From Thalassobacillus pellis (GTDB lineage Bacteria; Bacillota; Bacilli; Bacillales; Halobacillaceae), in the NCBI RefSeq assembly GCF_016908295.1, contig NZ_JAFBDO010000005.1, forward strand, positions 124,001-188,000: 64,000 bases of DNA. Direction: 5' to 3'. A program made the translations under genes and the position numbers. This document shows, in pieces, positions 42,990 through 51,258 of this stretch. The notes under the pieces were generated by a model. That model saw only the letters and a list, made by a program, of their open reading frames with translations, made no database searches and was not told the origin of the DNA. Every line of letters begins with the position of its first letter. Position 1 is the stretch's first letter.

Positions 42990-44105
42990 ATGAAAGAACA
43001 AGTGACAAATGCACCGGAAGCAATGGAGGACTTTTTTCCAGTCAGAGAAGTGGATTATCTTGAATACTATACAGGAAACGCCAAACAGGCAGCTCATTTC
43101 TTCTGTACTGCTTTTGGGTTCAAGCTGGTAGCTTATTCGGGATTGGAAACAGGTAACAGAGAGACGGTCTCTTATGTTCTCCAGCAAAGGAAAGTAAGGA
43201 TTGTCGTTACTGGTTCCTTGACGGAAAGCAGCCGTGTTGCCGAATTCGTCAAGAAGCATGGCGACGGGATGAAAGATGTAGCCCTGACTGTAGATGATGT
43301 GGAGACCGCCTATGAAGGAGCAGTAAGCAGAGGGGCAATTGAAATCCAGCCGCCATTCTCACTGGAAGATGACTACGGTACTCTCAAAAAAGCGGTTATC
43401 GGAACCTATGGGGATACCATCCATACTCTTGTCGAACGGAAAGATTATAAAGGCATATTCATGCCTGGCTTCCTGCCTTCAGAAATGGAAATTCCTTCTG
43501 AAGAAACGGGCATTGCAGCCATTGACCATGTCGTTGGGAATGTGGAGCGGATGGAAGAATGGGTTTCTTATTATGAAAAAGTAATGGGCTTCAAGGAAAT
43601 GCGTCACTTTTCCGACGAAGATATCACTACCGAATATTCCGCTTTAATGTCCAAGGTTATGCACAATGGGGGAAGAATCAAATTCCCGATCAATGAACCT
43701 GCAGAAGGAAAACGTAAGTCCCAGATTGAAGAATACCTTGACTATTATAACGGTCCTGGTGTCCAGCACATCGCTCTGATAACTGGAGACATCGTCAGCA
43801 CTGTCACCCATTTGCGTAACAATGGGGTAGAATTCCTGCAGACTCCCGATACGTATTATGATGAACTGTCCGATCGGGTCGGAGAAATTGATGAAGAGAT
43901 CGAGAAGCTGCGCGAACTGAAAATACTTGTTGACCGCGATGACGAAGGATACCTTTTACAAATATTCACCAAGCCGATTGTTGACCGTCCGACTTTATTC
44001 ATTGAAATAATTCAACGAAAAGGTGCCCGCGGTTTTGGAGAAGGAAACTTTAAAGCACTTTTCCAATCCATTGAACGGGAACAAGAACGTCGAGGAAACC
44101 TGTAA
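42990..44105 (+). CDS. hppD: 4-hydroxyphenylpyruvate dioxygenase
   Basis: A 371-residue two-domain vicinal-oxygen-chelate enzyme, the normal bacterial length. The iron ligands are His180 (AAIDHVVGNVER), His260 (GPGVQHIALIT) and Glu339 (FIEIIQRKGARGFGEGNF), all present. It converts 4-hydroxyphenylpyruvate and oxygen to homogentisate and CO2, and related enzymes can also accept phenylpyruvate. ATG 42990 is chosen with GGAGGGG at 42977-42983; the ATG at 42975 overlaps that site. It is the last gene of the phenylalanine dehydrogenase operon, 25 bp after E2, followed by a GGGAGAA/TTCTCCC hairpin (44114-44131). Confidence 0.92.
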   Translation: MKEQVTNAPEAMEDFFPVREVDYLEYYTGNAKQAAHFFCTAFGFKLVAYSGLETGNRETVSYVLQQRKVRIVVTGSLTESSRVAEFVKKHGDGMKDVALTVDDVETAYEGAVSRGAIEIQPPFSLEDDYGTLKKAVIGTYGDTIHTLVERKDYKGIFMPGFLPSEMEIPSEETGIAAIDHVVGNVERMEEWVSYYEKVMGFKEMRHFSDEDITTEYSALMSKVMHNGGRIKFPINEPAEGKRKSQIEEYLDYYNGPGVQHIALITGDIVSTVTHLRNNGVEFLQTPDTYYDELSDRVGEIDEEIEKLRELKILVDRDDEGYLLQIFTKPIVDRPTLFIEIIQRKGARGFGEGNFKALFQSIEREQERRGNL

Positions 44106-44169
44106 ATAGAGAGGGGAGAAGAAATTCTCCCTATTTCCAATACGTTAAGAAAGTATGAAGTTACGCTAA

Positions 44170-44255
44170 AGAAAGTTTACCTTTGTTAGAGGATTAAAGT
44201 ATAAGTAAAATTAAGGCTTTCGCCATAAGGACTTGGCGCCAAGTTGCTCTAATAG
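44170..44255. repeat. Family B intergenic repeat, copy 2
   Basis: GAAAGTTTACCTTTGTTAGA, GGATTAAAGTATAAGTAAAA and GGCTTTCGCCATAAGGACTT..GGCGCCAAG match copies at 16029 and 48022. It separates HPPD from the homogentisate genes. Confidence 0.65.
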
Positions 44256-44295
44256 AAGGCAGACAGTTGAACCTGGAAAGAGTGGTGGTTGAATC

Positions 44296-44925
44296 GTGGA
44301 AATTAAACCGGACACACTGGCGTGGAAGGATGCCTATAAATTGTTGATCGGCTCGGTATTGCCAAGGCCGATAGCATTTGTTTCCACTTTAAATGAAGAC
44401 GGGGAAGCGAATCTTGCACCGTTCAGCTTCTTTACCGGAATTTGTGCGGATCCAATGCTCGTTTGCTTTGCTCCCATGCTTCGTGGAACGGACGGGAGTA
44501 AAAAAGATACACTGAGTAATATTGAACAGACGAAAGAGTTTGTAATCAACGTGGTAAGCGAGGAGTTTGTCGAGCGGATGAATAACACAGCTATTGAATA
44601 TCCGTCAGATGTCGATGAATTTGAAGCGGCGGGATTTGAAAAAGAGCCGAGTGTTTCCGTCCGGCCTCCCCGTGTAAAAGAAAGCAAGGTTCACCTTGAA
44701 TGTAGCCTTCACGAAGTACTGCACTTCGGGGATGAACCTGGTGCCGGGAGTCTTGTAATCGGTAAAGTGAACCGGGTCAATATCCGCGATGAATTGTATG
44801 CTGATGGCCGGATTGACACAGAAAAACTGAATCCGATCGGACGGCTTGCCGGTCCGTCCTACACGAAAGCAATAGCAGAAACGTTTACCTTAGAAAGAAA
44901 AAAACGACCTGGGGAATTGAAATGA
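44296..44925 (+). CDS. Flavin reductase-like (FMN-binding split barrel) protein
   Basis: A 209-residue protein of the flavin reductase-like family: VLPRPIAFVSTLNEDGEANLAPFSFFTG at the N-terminus, DTLSNIEQTKEFVINVV and HLECSLHEVLHFGDE. It binds FMN and may reduce flavin for a partner oxygenase. GTG 44296 is the start; the ribosome site is weak. Its stop overlaps the next ATG by 4 bp (ATGA). Genes of this type are often found beside homogentisate dioxygenase and fumarylacetoacetase in Bacillaceae, but the exact role is unknown. Confidence 0.78.
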   Translation: MEIKPDTLAWKDAYKLLIGSVLPRPIAFVSTLNEDGEANLAPFSFFTGICADPMLVCFAPMLRGTDGSKKDTLSNIEQTKEFVINVVSEEFVERMNNTAIEYPSDVDEFEAAGFEKEPSVSVRPPRVKESKVHLECSLHEVLHFGDEPGAGSLVIGKVNRVNIRDELYADGRIDTEKLNPIGRLAGPSYTKAIAETFTLERKKRPGELK

Positions 44926-45839
44926 AGTTTATTACTTTTAAAAAAACAGACGGCAGTACAAAAGCCGGCTGGATGGAAAATGGACTGGCCGTGGACATGG
45001 AAGAATTATCGGACGGCAAACTTCCGGGAGATTTGTTGACCTTTTTAAAATCCCATCAGGACTATTATTCTCAGATTGAGACATTAAGGAAAGATATACA
45101 TTTAAGTGCAAAAGGAGTATATCCGCTTGAAGAAATAGAATTGCGGGCACCTATCCCCTGTCCTGTAAGTGTCCGCGACTTTTATGCCTTTGAAGACCAT
45201 GTTAAAACAGCCAGAGGGAAGCGGGGGCTGGAGGTCGTTCCCGAGTGGTATCAAATCCCCGTTTTTTATTTCACCAATCATCTCGCCATCAAAGGCCCAG
45301 GCGACACAATCAAGAAACCGGAAAAATGCGACTGGCTCGATTATGAACTGGAAATCGCCTGCGTCATCGGCAAACAGGGAAGGAATGTAACGAAGGAACA
45401 GGCAGAAGATCATATATTCGGCTACTGTATCATGAACGACTGGAGTGCGAGAGACATCCAAAAGCAGGAGATGAAAGTTGGCCTTGGCCCGGCGAAAGGC
45501 AAAGACTTTGCCACCTCGATCGGTCCATGGCTGGTTACAAAGGATGAACTGACATCTTATCGCAGGAAGGATCGCTACAATTTGGAAATGGTAGCTGAAG
45601 TGAATGGAAAGCTATTATCAAGAGGGAATTTACTGGATATCCATTACAGCTTTGCTGAAATGATCGAGCGTGCCTCGGAGGAAGTCACCTTATATCCGGG
45701 GGAAATTATCGGATCAGGTACCGTGGGCACTGGCTGTATTTTGGAGCTTGGCACTGAAGTCCATCGCTGGCTCAAACCCGGAGATGAAGTGGAGCTCTCC
45801 ATTACCGGGCTGGGGAAGCTGAGTAATCGTATCATATAA
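44922..45839 (+). CDS. Fumarylacetoacetate hydrolase family protein
   Basis: A 305-residue FAH-fold enzyme. Metal and active-site residues occur in SVRDFYAFEDHVKTARG, the DYELEIACVIGKQGRN segment (Glu-x-Glu), NDWSARDIQKQE and GIIGSGTVGTG-like IIGSGTVGTGCILEL. It would split fumarylacetoacetate into fumarate and acetoacetate, the last step of tyrosine breakdown. It is coupled to the flavin reductase gene and lies 21 bp upstream of homogentisate dioxygenase. Other FAH-family reactions are possible, but the operon supports this one. Confidence 0.85.
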   Translation: MKFITFKKTDGSTKAGWMENGLAVDMEELSDGKLPGDLLTFLKSHQDYYSQIETLRKDIHLSAKGVYPLEEIELRAPIPCPVSVRDFYAFEDHVKTARGKRGLEVVPEWYQIPVFYFTNHLAIKGPGDTIKKPEKCDWLDYELEIACVIGKQGRNVTKEQAEDHIFGYCIMNDWSARDIQKQEMKVGLGPAKGKDFATSIGPWLVTKDELTSYRRKDRYNLEMVAEVNGKLLSRGNLLDIHYSFAEMIERASEEVTLYPGEIIGSGTVGTGCILELGTEVHRWLKPGDEVELSITGLGKLSNRII

Positions 45840-45860
45840 AACTAGAGAGGGGGGGCGCCC

Positions 45861-47012
45861 ATGTTTTATCGTAAAATGGGAGAAGTCCCACACAAACGTC
45901 ATACGATGTTCAAAAAAGAAGATGGCACTTTATATCGCGAGCAGGTAATGGGAACGAAAGGGTTTTCCGGGACCCAATCGATACTATATCACCATTACAT
46001 GCCGACAGAAGTATCAAAAGCAGAACTAATAGGAAATTATTTACCTGAATTTGAAGAAACAGGCACTTTGCGGCACCGACATTTTCTTACTCCTGAAGCG
46101 GAGAAGACAGGAGATGCGTTGGAAGCCAGGGTATACACGCTAGGAAATGATGACTTACTGATGGGTACAGCGAAGGTCACTACGTCAATGGATTTTTATT
46201 ACCGCAATGGTGATGGAGATGAAATGCTGTTTATACATTCTGGTTCAGGAAAAGTGGAAACAATGTTCGGGACTATTACGTACCGGAAAGGCGATTATGT
46301 TGTTATTCCGATTGGAACGATTTTCAGAGTGATCCCTGATAACCATACCGACATATTCTTCGTTGAATCGTTCAGCCAGATTACGACACCGAAGAGATAC
46401 CGGAACGAATACGGGCAGCTGCTGGAACACAGCCCGTTCTGTGAACGCGATATCCGTGGCCCGGAAACATTGGAAAGCTTCGATGAAAAAGGAGAATTCG
46501 AAGTGATTACAAAATCGCGAGGACTCCTGCATAGGCATACATTCGCACATCATCCTTTAGATGTGGTGGGCTGGGACGGTTATTTGTACCCTTGGGTATT
46601 CAACGTCGAGGATTTTGAACCGATCACTGGCCGGATCCATCAGCCACCACCGGTACACCAGACGTTTGAAGGAAACAATTTTGTCGTTTGCTCCTTTGTC
46701 CCACGACTGTTCGATTATCATCCGGAATCCATACCCGCCCCCTATTATCACAGTAACGTAAATAGTGATGAAGTCCTTTATTATGTCGAAGGGAATTTTA
46801 TGAGTCGTAAGGGAGTCAATGAAAAGTCGATCACTTTACACCCAAGCGGAATTCCCCATGGACCTCACCCTGGAACAACAGAAGCAAGCATCGGTAAAAA
46901 AGAAACACTTGAGCTCGCTGTAATGGTTGATACATTTCGGCCGCTTAAAATTGTCAAAGCTGCCTGCGGTTATGAAGACAAAGATTATATGTACAGCTGG
47001 ATCGAAAAATAA
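45861..47012 (+). CDS. hmgA: Homogentisate 1,2-dioxygenase
   Basis: A 383-residue cupin-type dioxygenase of the shorter bacterial form. The segments FYRKMGEVPHKRHT, FSGTQSILYHHYMP, HRHTFAHHPLDVVGWDGYLYPW and NSDEVLYYVEGNFMSRKG with HPSGIPHGPHP carry the expected iron-binding His and Glu residues. It opens the homogentisate ring to 4-maleylacetoacetate using oxygen. GAGAGGGGGGG precedes ATG 45861. A maleylacetoacetate isomerase gene, needed before fumarylacetoacetate hydrolase, is not in the window. Confidence 0.88.
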   Translation: MFYRKMGEVPHKRHTMFKKEDGTLYREQVMGTKGFSGTQSILYHHYMPTEVSKAELIGNYLPEFEETGTLRHRHFLTPEAEKTGDALEARVYTLGNDDLLMGTAKVTTSMDFYYRNGDGDEMLFIHSGSGKVETMFGTITYRKGDYVVIPIGTIFRVIPDNHTDIFFVESFSQITTPKRYRNEYGQLLEHSPFCERDIRGPETLESFDEKGEFEVITKSRGLLHRHTFAHHPLDVVGWDGYLYPWVFNVEDFEPITGRIHQPPPVHQTFEGNNFVVCSFVPRLFDYHPESIPAPYYHSNVNSDEVLYYVEGNFMSRKGVNEKSITLHPSGIPHGPHPGTTEASIGKKETLELAVMVDTFRPLKIVKAACGYEDKDYMYSWIEK

Positions 47013-47084
47013 CTCATTTAGAAAGTCTCGGCGGGATTCTTTTAAGGTCACAAAAAAATTAAGGTTAGAAAAACCATGATTTTA

Positions 47085-47128
47085 AAAAACGGTCTGTATG
47101 GAGTTTTATGTCCATATAGACCGTTTTT
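47085..47128 (+). terminator. Terminator of the homogentisate operon
   Basis: AAAAACGGTCTGTATGG and CCATATAGACCGTTTTT form a 17-bp stem with one G-T pair and a T run. From 47129 to 47412 I see no convincing gene; the DNA just before 47413 carries GGGGAGGGGGG, the ribosome site of the next small gene. Confidence 0.85.
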
Positions 47129-47412
47129 ATCTTTGTCCAAAAGCCTTGCCCGCGGCAAGCGTTCTGGTGAGCTTATTCTGGCAATGGACGAGCATATTAT
47201 ACCGATCGGCGATCCATTTCTAATCAGCTGTGAGAATCATCATCTTAGGAGGCTGATGATAGAAAAACTAGTAGAACCGCCTTGATTTAATAGAAATGGG
47301 TTGCCCCTTTTCTATTAAAATAAGGCAAGTGGCCAAGCGTTGTCATGCTTTCGGCATAAGTTAGCACTGTAAGAGATATCTCTTCATCTCTTTAAGGGGA
47401 GGGGGGATTTAA

Positions 47413-47541
47413 ATGGCATTAGTAGCGGTTGTTATTGCGCTGCTGTTCCTCTTGGCATTACTTGTTGCTGTATTGCTCGGTACAGAGGAGCAACAACAGG
47501 TAGTCATTAACTGTATCAATGAAATTCTTGGTACTATCTAA
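47413..47541 (+). CDS. Small membrane peptide of unknown function
   Basis: A 42-residue peptide beginning MALVAVVIALLFLLALLVAV, a single hydrophobic helix, followed by a short polar tail with GTEEQQQ and one Cys. GGGGAGGGGGGATTTAA before ATG 47413 is a strong ribosome site and a terminator follows, which together support a real gene. Function unknown; a sporulation-type or stress peptide is possible. Not matched to a family. Confidence 0.55.
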   Translation: MALVAVVIALLFLLALLVAVLLGTEEQQQVVINCINEILGTI

Positions 47542-47571
47542 GTGATAATAGGCTGAAGAGGAACTAGTATC

Positions 47572-47610
47572 CCCCTGGAATGGCCTGTGCCTTCCAGGGG
47601 TGATTTTTTT
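47572..47610 (+). terminator. Terminator after the small membrane peptide gene
   Basis: CCCCTGGAA and TTCCAGGGG form a perfect 9-bp stem followed by TGA and seven T residues. Confidence 0.85.
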
Positions 47611-47623
47611 ACAATAGGAAAAG

Positions 47624-47962
47624 ATGAGTGAGGTGAAACTTGTGGAAAAGGATAATAAACAACTAGATTCACAAGATGGTAACAAACAAAAAGAGCAGTC
47701 TCTTGATATAAACAATCTATTGAAAGTGACCTCAAAGCTCTTTGAAAATAAGGAACTTTCCTCCTTATTGGGTGGATTGGACAGTGATGGTACCAGAAAT
47801 ATCCTGAAAGAAGTCCAGAAAAACACTGGGCTTGTCGATAAAGGTTTGAATGAGAAAAGTGTGGAATGGAAGCAATCAGCTGAAGACCTTCAAAATCAGA
47901 TAGATGATTTAAAAAAAGAGCTGGAGACTTTGAAAAAACATCATTTAGGCAGTTTCTATTAA
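47624..47962 (+). CDS. Small acidic coiled-coil protein, unknown
   Basis: A 112-residue hydrophilic protein. The N-terminal third is Lys/Gln/Asp-rich and probably disordered, the middle (LLKVTSKLFENKELSSLLGGL) is amphipathic, and the C-terminus (SAEDLQNQIDDLKKELETLKKH) has heptad spacing of a short coiled coil. ATG 47624 or the in-frame GTG 47642 (with GAGGTGA upstream) may be the start. It follows the small membrane peptide and might function with it; no family was recognised. Confidence 0.55.
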   Translation: MSEVKLVEKDNKQLDSQDGNKQKEQSLDINNLLKVTSKLFENKELSSLLGGLDSDGTRNILKEVQKNTGLVDKGLNEKSVEWKQSAEDLQNQIDDLKKELETLKKHHLGSFY

Positions 47963-47974
47963 TTTTTACCCAGT

Positions 47975-48009
47975 AGGTTCTCCTTGAGTAAAGGAGGACC
48001 TCTATTTTT
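47975..48009 (+). terminator. Terminator after the coiled-coil gene
   Basis: AGGTTCTCCTT pairs with AAGGAGGACCT (one G-T pair), followed by CTATTTTT. Confidence 0.75.
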
Positions 48010-48021
48010 GAACATTAAGAC

Positions 48022-48100
48022 AGGTTAACTTTGTTAAAGAATTAAAGTATAAGTAAAACGAAGGATTACGCCATAAGGACTGGCGACAAGCCAAGTTTTT
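48022..48100. repeat. Family B intergenic repeat, copy 3
   Basis: GGTTAACTTTGTTAAAGAAT, TAAAGTATAAGTAAAAC and ACGCCATAAGGACTGGCGAC AAGCCAAG match the copies at 16029 and 44170. Confidence 0.65.
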
Positions 48101-48194
48101 CTCACGTGATTTTTCCTGCGAAACACATTAGGAACATACGAAACGGTCTGCTAAAATGGTAAACGGACATAAATAGAGAAATGGAGAACGATAT

Positions 48195-49829
48195 ATGTTG
48201 AAATGGAATTCTTTTTTATATGCAGGAATTGGCCTTGTATTTATGATACTGTGGGCTGTGCTTTTTCGAGAAACTACCGTAGATATCGCCTTGTCGTTCT
48301 GCTTTTTTGTGCTGGTACCTTTATTACTGGGCGAAATACTCCAGGAAGAAAGTGCAAATCCCGCTGAGCAATATTTACGGTGGGCTGCACCCTTCTGCTT
48401 GCCAGCAGCCGGTGCAGGAACGTTGTCGCTGACGCTTGCTCCTGGGATGGAAGGTGGTTTATGGGCTGGAGTCTGGTGTATTTTCACCCTTATGATCGCA
48501 TTCGGAGGTTTGATGCGGTTGTTGGGCAAAGGTATAAGGCCGATAGAAGAGTCGGTCCTGGATGTGGCAATGATTTATTTAGCTGTAGGTGGAGGATGGC
48601 TGGTTCTTGCTCAAAGTCCAGCATTGGAATGGCTTCCTTATACGCCTATTATTGTCCAGCTAACAGCCATCCATTTTCATTATGCCGCTTTTCTGCTGCC
48701 AATTTTAACAGGAGTTTTTGGCCGCTGGAGGGCAGGAAGGGTTTCGCGTTTTAGCAGGACAGGGAACCAATCTTATACTGTATTGAGTATTGGAATTCTG
48801 CTGGGTCCGTTTTTAGTAGCTGTGGGTCTTAATCAGGGACCCCCGACAGAAGTGATTACAGTTGGTATCTATTTGGTGTTTATCCTCTGGTTGTGCGGCT
48901 GGTGGCTGTATTCTGTAAAATCAATGGAAGGATGGGCAAGGTGGGGGATTGCTTTGGCTGCCGCTCTTTTATTGGTTACTATTGGACTTTCCTTCATATA
49001 CAGCCTCGGGCTTGCGACCGGTGGGCTATGGCTGTTAATACCAGATATGATTAAATGGCATGGGGCTGTTAATGCCTTTGGTTTCTCGCTGATCGCGGTA
49101 CTCTCATGGATTTTTTTAAGAGTACCTAAGCGATATGATTATACCTCCTTCCCAGTTATTCCATACTCTGAAGAGAGTTCAGGGAAAAGCGCGGCAGGAT
49201 TAATAAAAAATTGGAGCAGCTACAGGAATAAGCAATTTGATCCGGGAAAACTTGACCCACTTGTGCATGACTTTCACATTCATACCGACGAGTTTACCAT
49301 GGATGCTGAAATTCAATGGAAAAAAGGGTTTCACCGTTTTTCGAAGCTGAGCTACCGAATGACAAACAAGTGGAAACAAATAAATATACCTCCTGATGGC
49401 CGCATCGAAATGTCAGGGGAAATCACCTACAGCAAGGAAGCACCAGGTATCAATGATAGCAGGGCATGGGTCCGCAGAAATAAACAGACAGGCGAAAGAA
49501 TCTTTACTGCTCTGTATGGGCACCACGAAAAAGACGATGAGGTATACATGAATATCCGCCTTCCGTTTCCTGCAGGAATGTTAATCGGTGTTTTACGTGT
49601 GCTTCACGACCACTACGGCGGATTAATATTAACGAGCACTCTCCGTCCGAGCGCAAAAGGGGACGAAGGCATTTATTTTTCGCTTGGAAAATGGGTTATC
49701 CGTACACCTTTACAGGAAACTTTTCAGCTAAGGGAGAATCATGAGTCGAATCGTTTGATTGCTATCCATGATATAACACTCTTTGGGATACCAATGCTTA
49801 CAATTACATATCGTTTACATCGCAAATAA
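48195..49829 (+). CDS. yndJ: YndJ-like membrane protein with C-terminal DUF4166 domain
   Basis: A 544-residue protein, close to B. subtilis YndJ (545). Residues 1-310 are hydrophobic with about ten membrane segments (ALSFCFFVLVPLLLGEIL, IMIAFGG region, IALAAALLLVTIGLSFIYSLGL, WHGAVNAFGFSLIAVLSW). Residues about 345-544 form a soluble domain with KGFHRFSKLSYRMTNKW, RNKQTGERIFTALYG and LRVLHDHYGGLILTS, which I recognise as DUF4166. The function is unknown. GGAG at 48183-48186 precedes ATG 48195. It is monocistronic. Confidence 0.78.
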   Translation: MLKWNSFLYAGIGLVFMILWAVLFRETTVDIALSFCFFVLVPLLLGEILQEESANPAEQYLRWAAPFCLPAAGAGTLSLTLAPGMEGGLWAGVWCIFTLMIAFGGLMRLLGKGIRPIEESVLDVAMIYLAVGGGWLVLAQSPALEWLPYTPIIVQLTAIHFHYAAFLLPILTGVFGRWRAGRVSRFSRTGNQSYTVLSIGILLGPFLVAVGLNQGPPTEVITVGIYLVFILWLCGWWLYSVKSMEGWARWGIALAAALLLVTIGLSFIYSLGLATGGLWLLIPDMIKWHGAVNAFGFSLIAVLSWIFLRVPKRYDYTSFPVIPYSEESSGKSAAGLIKNWSSYRNKQFDPGKLDPLVHDFHIHTDEFTMDAEIQWKKGFHRFSKLSYRMTNKWKQINIPPDGRIEMSGEITYSKEAPGINDSRAWVRRNKQTGERIFTALYGHHEKDDEVYMNIRLPFPAGMLIGVLRVLHDHYGGLILTSTLRPSAKGDEGIYFSLGKWVIRTPLQETFQLRENHESNRLIAIHDITLFGIPMLTITYRLHRK

Positions 49830-49863
49830 AAGAGTCTTACGTATAAACCTTTTGTGATGGGAT

Positions 49864-49903
49864 AATACCGCGGAGTAATAAGAATTCTCCGTGGTATTTT
49901 TTT
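49864..49903 (+). terminator. Terminator after yndJ
   Basis: AATACCGCGGAG pairs with CTCCGTGGTATT (one G-T pair), followed by seven T residues. Confidence 0.85.
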
Positions 49904-49953
49904 GCTTATTTCCTGTAACAGACAGAAGACTCCATTTGATAGTCTTTTTGCTA

Positions 49954-50004
49954 TTGACTATATTGTGTTTATTGTATATATTTAATATATACAATAAACA
50001 CAAT
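49954..50004 (+). promoter_or_regulatory. Promoter with a perfect 43-bp palindrome (GntR/YtrA-type operator)
   Basis: TTGACT (49954-49959) and TATATT (49977-49982) are 17 bp apart. Overlapping the spacer and -10, two 20-bp arms, ATTGTGTTTATTGTATATAT (49962-49981) and its exact reverse complement (49985-50004), flank a TTA centre. Such symmetry at the promoter of a GntR-family gene strongly suggests autoregulation of the ABC operon. Confidence 0.75.
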
Positions 50005-50023
50005 GTATGAACGGAGAGCTGTT

Positions 50024-50407
50024 ATGGATATCCTGATTTCGCAAACGAGTAAGACACCTTTGTACCAGCAAATAAAAGAGCAGATCAAGGAACACGTATG
50101 GAAAGGTAAACTTCAGGAAGGGGATTCTCTCCCATCAATGCGGACGTTGGCAAAAAATTTGCAAGTAAGTGTTATAACTACTAAGCGCGCTTATGAAGAG
50201 CTTGAAAGTGAAGGATTCATTTTTTCTTCTGTAGGAAAAGGGACCTTTATTGCCGGGCAACAATCCCATGTACTGAAGGAGTGGCAAATAAGAGAATTGG
50301 AAAACCAATTGGAAAAAATAGTACTAGAAGCAAAAAGGCTTGGACTTACAGATACTGATATAAAAGCGATGGTGGAAATATATTATAGGGATGGTGACAC
50401 GAATTGA
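50024..50407 (+). CDS. GntR family regulator, YtrA subfamily
   Basis: A 127-residue protein: winged helix with YQQIKEQIKEHVWKGKLQEG, LPSMRTLAKNLQVSVITTKRAYEELESEGFI and GKGTFIAG, then a short dimerisation helix (about 85-127), the YtrA layout. ATG 50024 is preferred over ATG 50003 because CGGAG at 50012-50016 lies 7 nt upstream and 50003 falls within the operator. It precedes and slightly overlaps an ABC ATPase gene and probably represses the operon until cell-envelope stress or a ligand relieves it. Confidence 0.85.
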   Translation: MDILISQTSKTPLYQQIKEQIKEHVWKGKLQEGDSLPSMRTLAKNLQVSVITTKRAYEELESEGFIFSSVGKGTFIAGQQSHVLKEWQIRELENQLEKIVLEAKRLGLTDTDIKAMVEIYYRDGDTN

Positions 50408-51258
50408 ATGTGGTAGAAATGAGGGAAATAACAAAAAAAATGAAAGATTTTTCAGTGGAGAACTTGTCGCTGGACATCCCCCGCGGATTTATCACTGGCT
50501 TTATCGGCCCAAATGGTGCAGGTAAGAGCACAACCATCCGGATGATCATGGATATCGTCAAACCGGATGATGGGGATATCAAATTGTTTGGGAAGCCCCA
50601 TACAGATGCAGAACTCAAACAAAAAGTCGGTTTTGTTTATGATGACCTCTATTTTTACGAAGATTTTACGATAAATAAAACAAAATCAGTTCTTTCAACC
50701 TTGTACAAAAATTGGGATGAAGAATTATTCCAGCGTTATTTTAAAAAATTCCAGCTTCCAATAAGCAAGAAAATCAAGCATTTTTCTAAAGGAATGAAGA
50801 TGAAGTGCTCTTTGCTGTTTGCTCTTGCCCATAGACCGGAATTCATTATTATGGACGAACCGACGTCGGGGCTTGATCCAGTATTCAGGCGGGAATTATT
50901 AGAGGAGCTGCAGGAGCTGATGATGAATGAAAACCAGACAATATTCTTTTCGACCCATATCACGACAGACCTGGATCAAATTGCTGATTTTATCGTGTTT
51001 ATTCATGAGGGAAAGATTAAATTCCGAAAAAATATCGAGGACGTGCGTGAACAATATTATATTGTTAAAGGGGAAGAATGGCAGCTTGATGCTGATCTGA
51101 AACAGATGTTTCTCGGGTATAAGGTTACAAATCAGGGCTTTACCGGGCTGATGGAGAATAACAGGGAATTGTTCGATGGGATAACAGAACTAATGATTGA
51201 ACCTGCCAGCCTCGAAGACATCATGTACTATATGACAAGGGAGGAAGGGGTAAAATGA
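50404..51258 (+). CDS. ABC transporter ATP-binding protein of a GntR-controlled ABC-2 system
   Basis: A 284-residue ATPase: Walker A FIGPNGAGKSTTIRM, signature FSKGMKMKCSLLFALA (an LSGGQ variant), Walker B FIIMDEPTSGLDP and the switch His in FFSTHITTDLDQ. The C-terminal ~70 residues are an extra domain as in drug/antibiotic exporters. The start is TTG 50404 overlapping the regulator stop; GTG 50410 and ATG 50419 are alternatives. It couples by overlap to the permease gene. Substrate unknown. Confidence 0.83.
   Translation: MNVVEMREITKKMKDFSVENLSLDIPRGFITGFIGPNGAGKSTTIRMIMDIVKPDDGDIKLFGKPHTDAELKQKVGFVYDDLYFYEDFTINKTKSVLSTLYKNWDEELFQRYFKKFQLPISKKIKHFSKGMKMKCSLLFALAHRPEFIIMDEPTSGLDPVFRRELLEELQELMMNENQTIFFSTHITTDLDQIADFIVFIHEGKIKFRKNIEDVREQYYIVKGEEWQLDADLKQMFLGYKVTNQGFTGLMENNRELFDGITELMIEPASLEDIMYYMTREEGVK

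Noticed and set aside
47076-47285. Open frame of 69 codons after homogentisate dioxygenase
   Set aside because: Its first part is the terminator hairpin and no ribosome site precedes it; the remainder matches no family I know.
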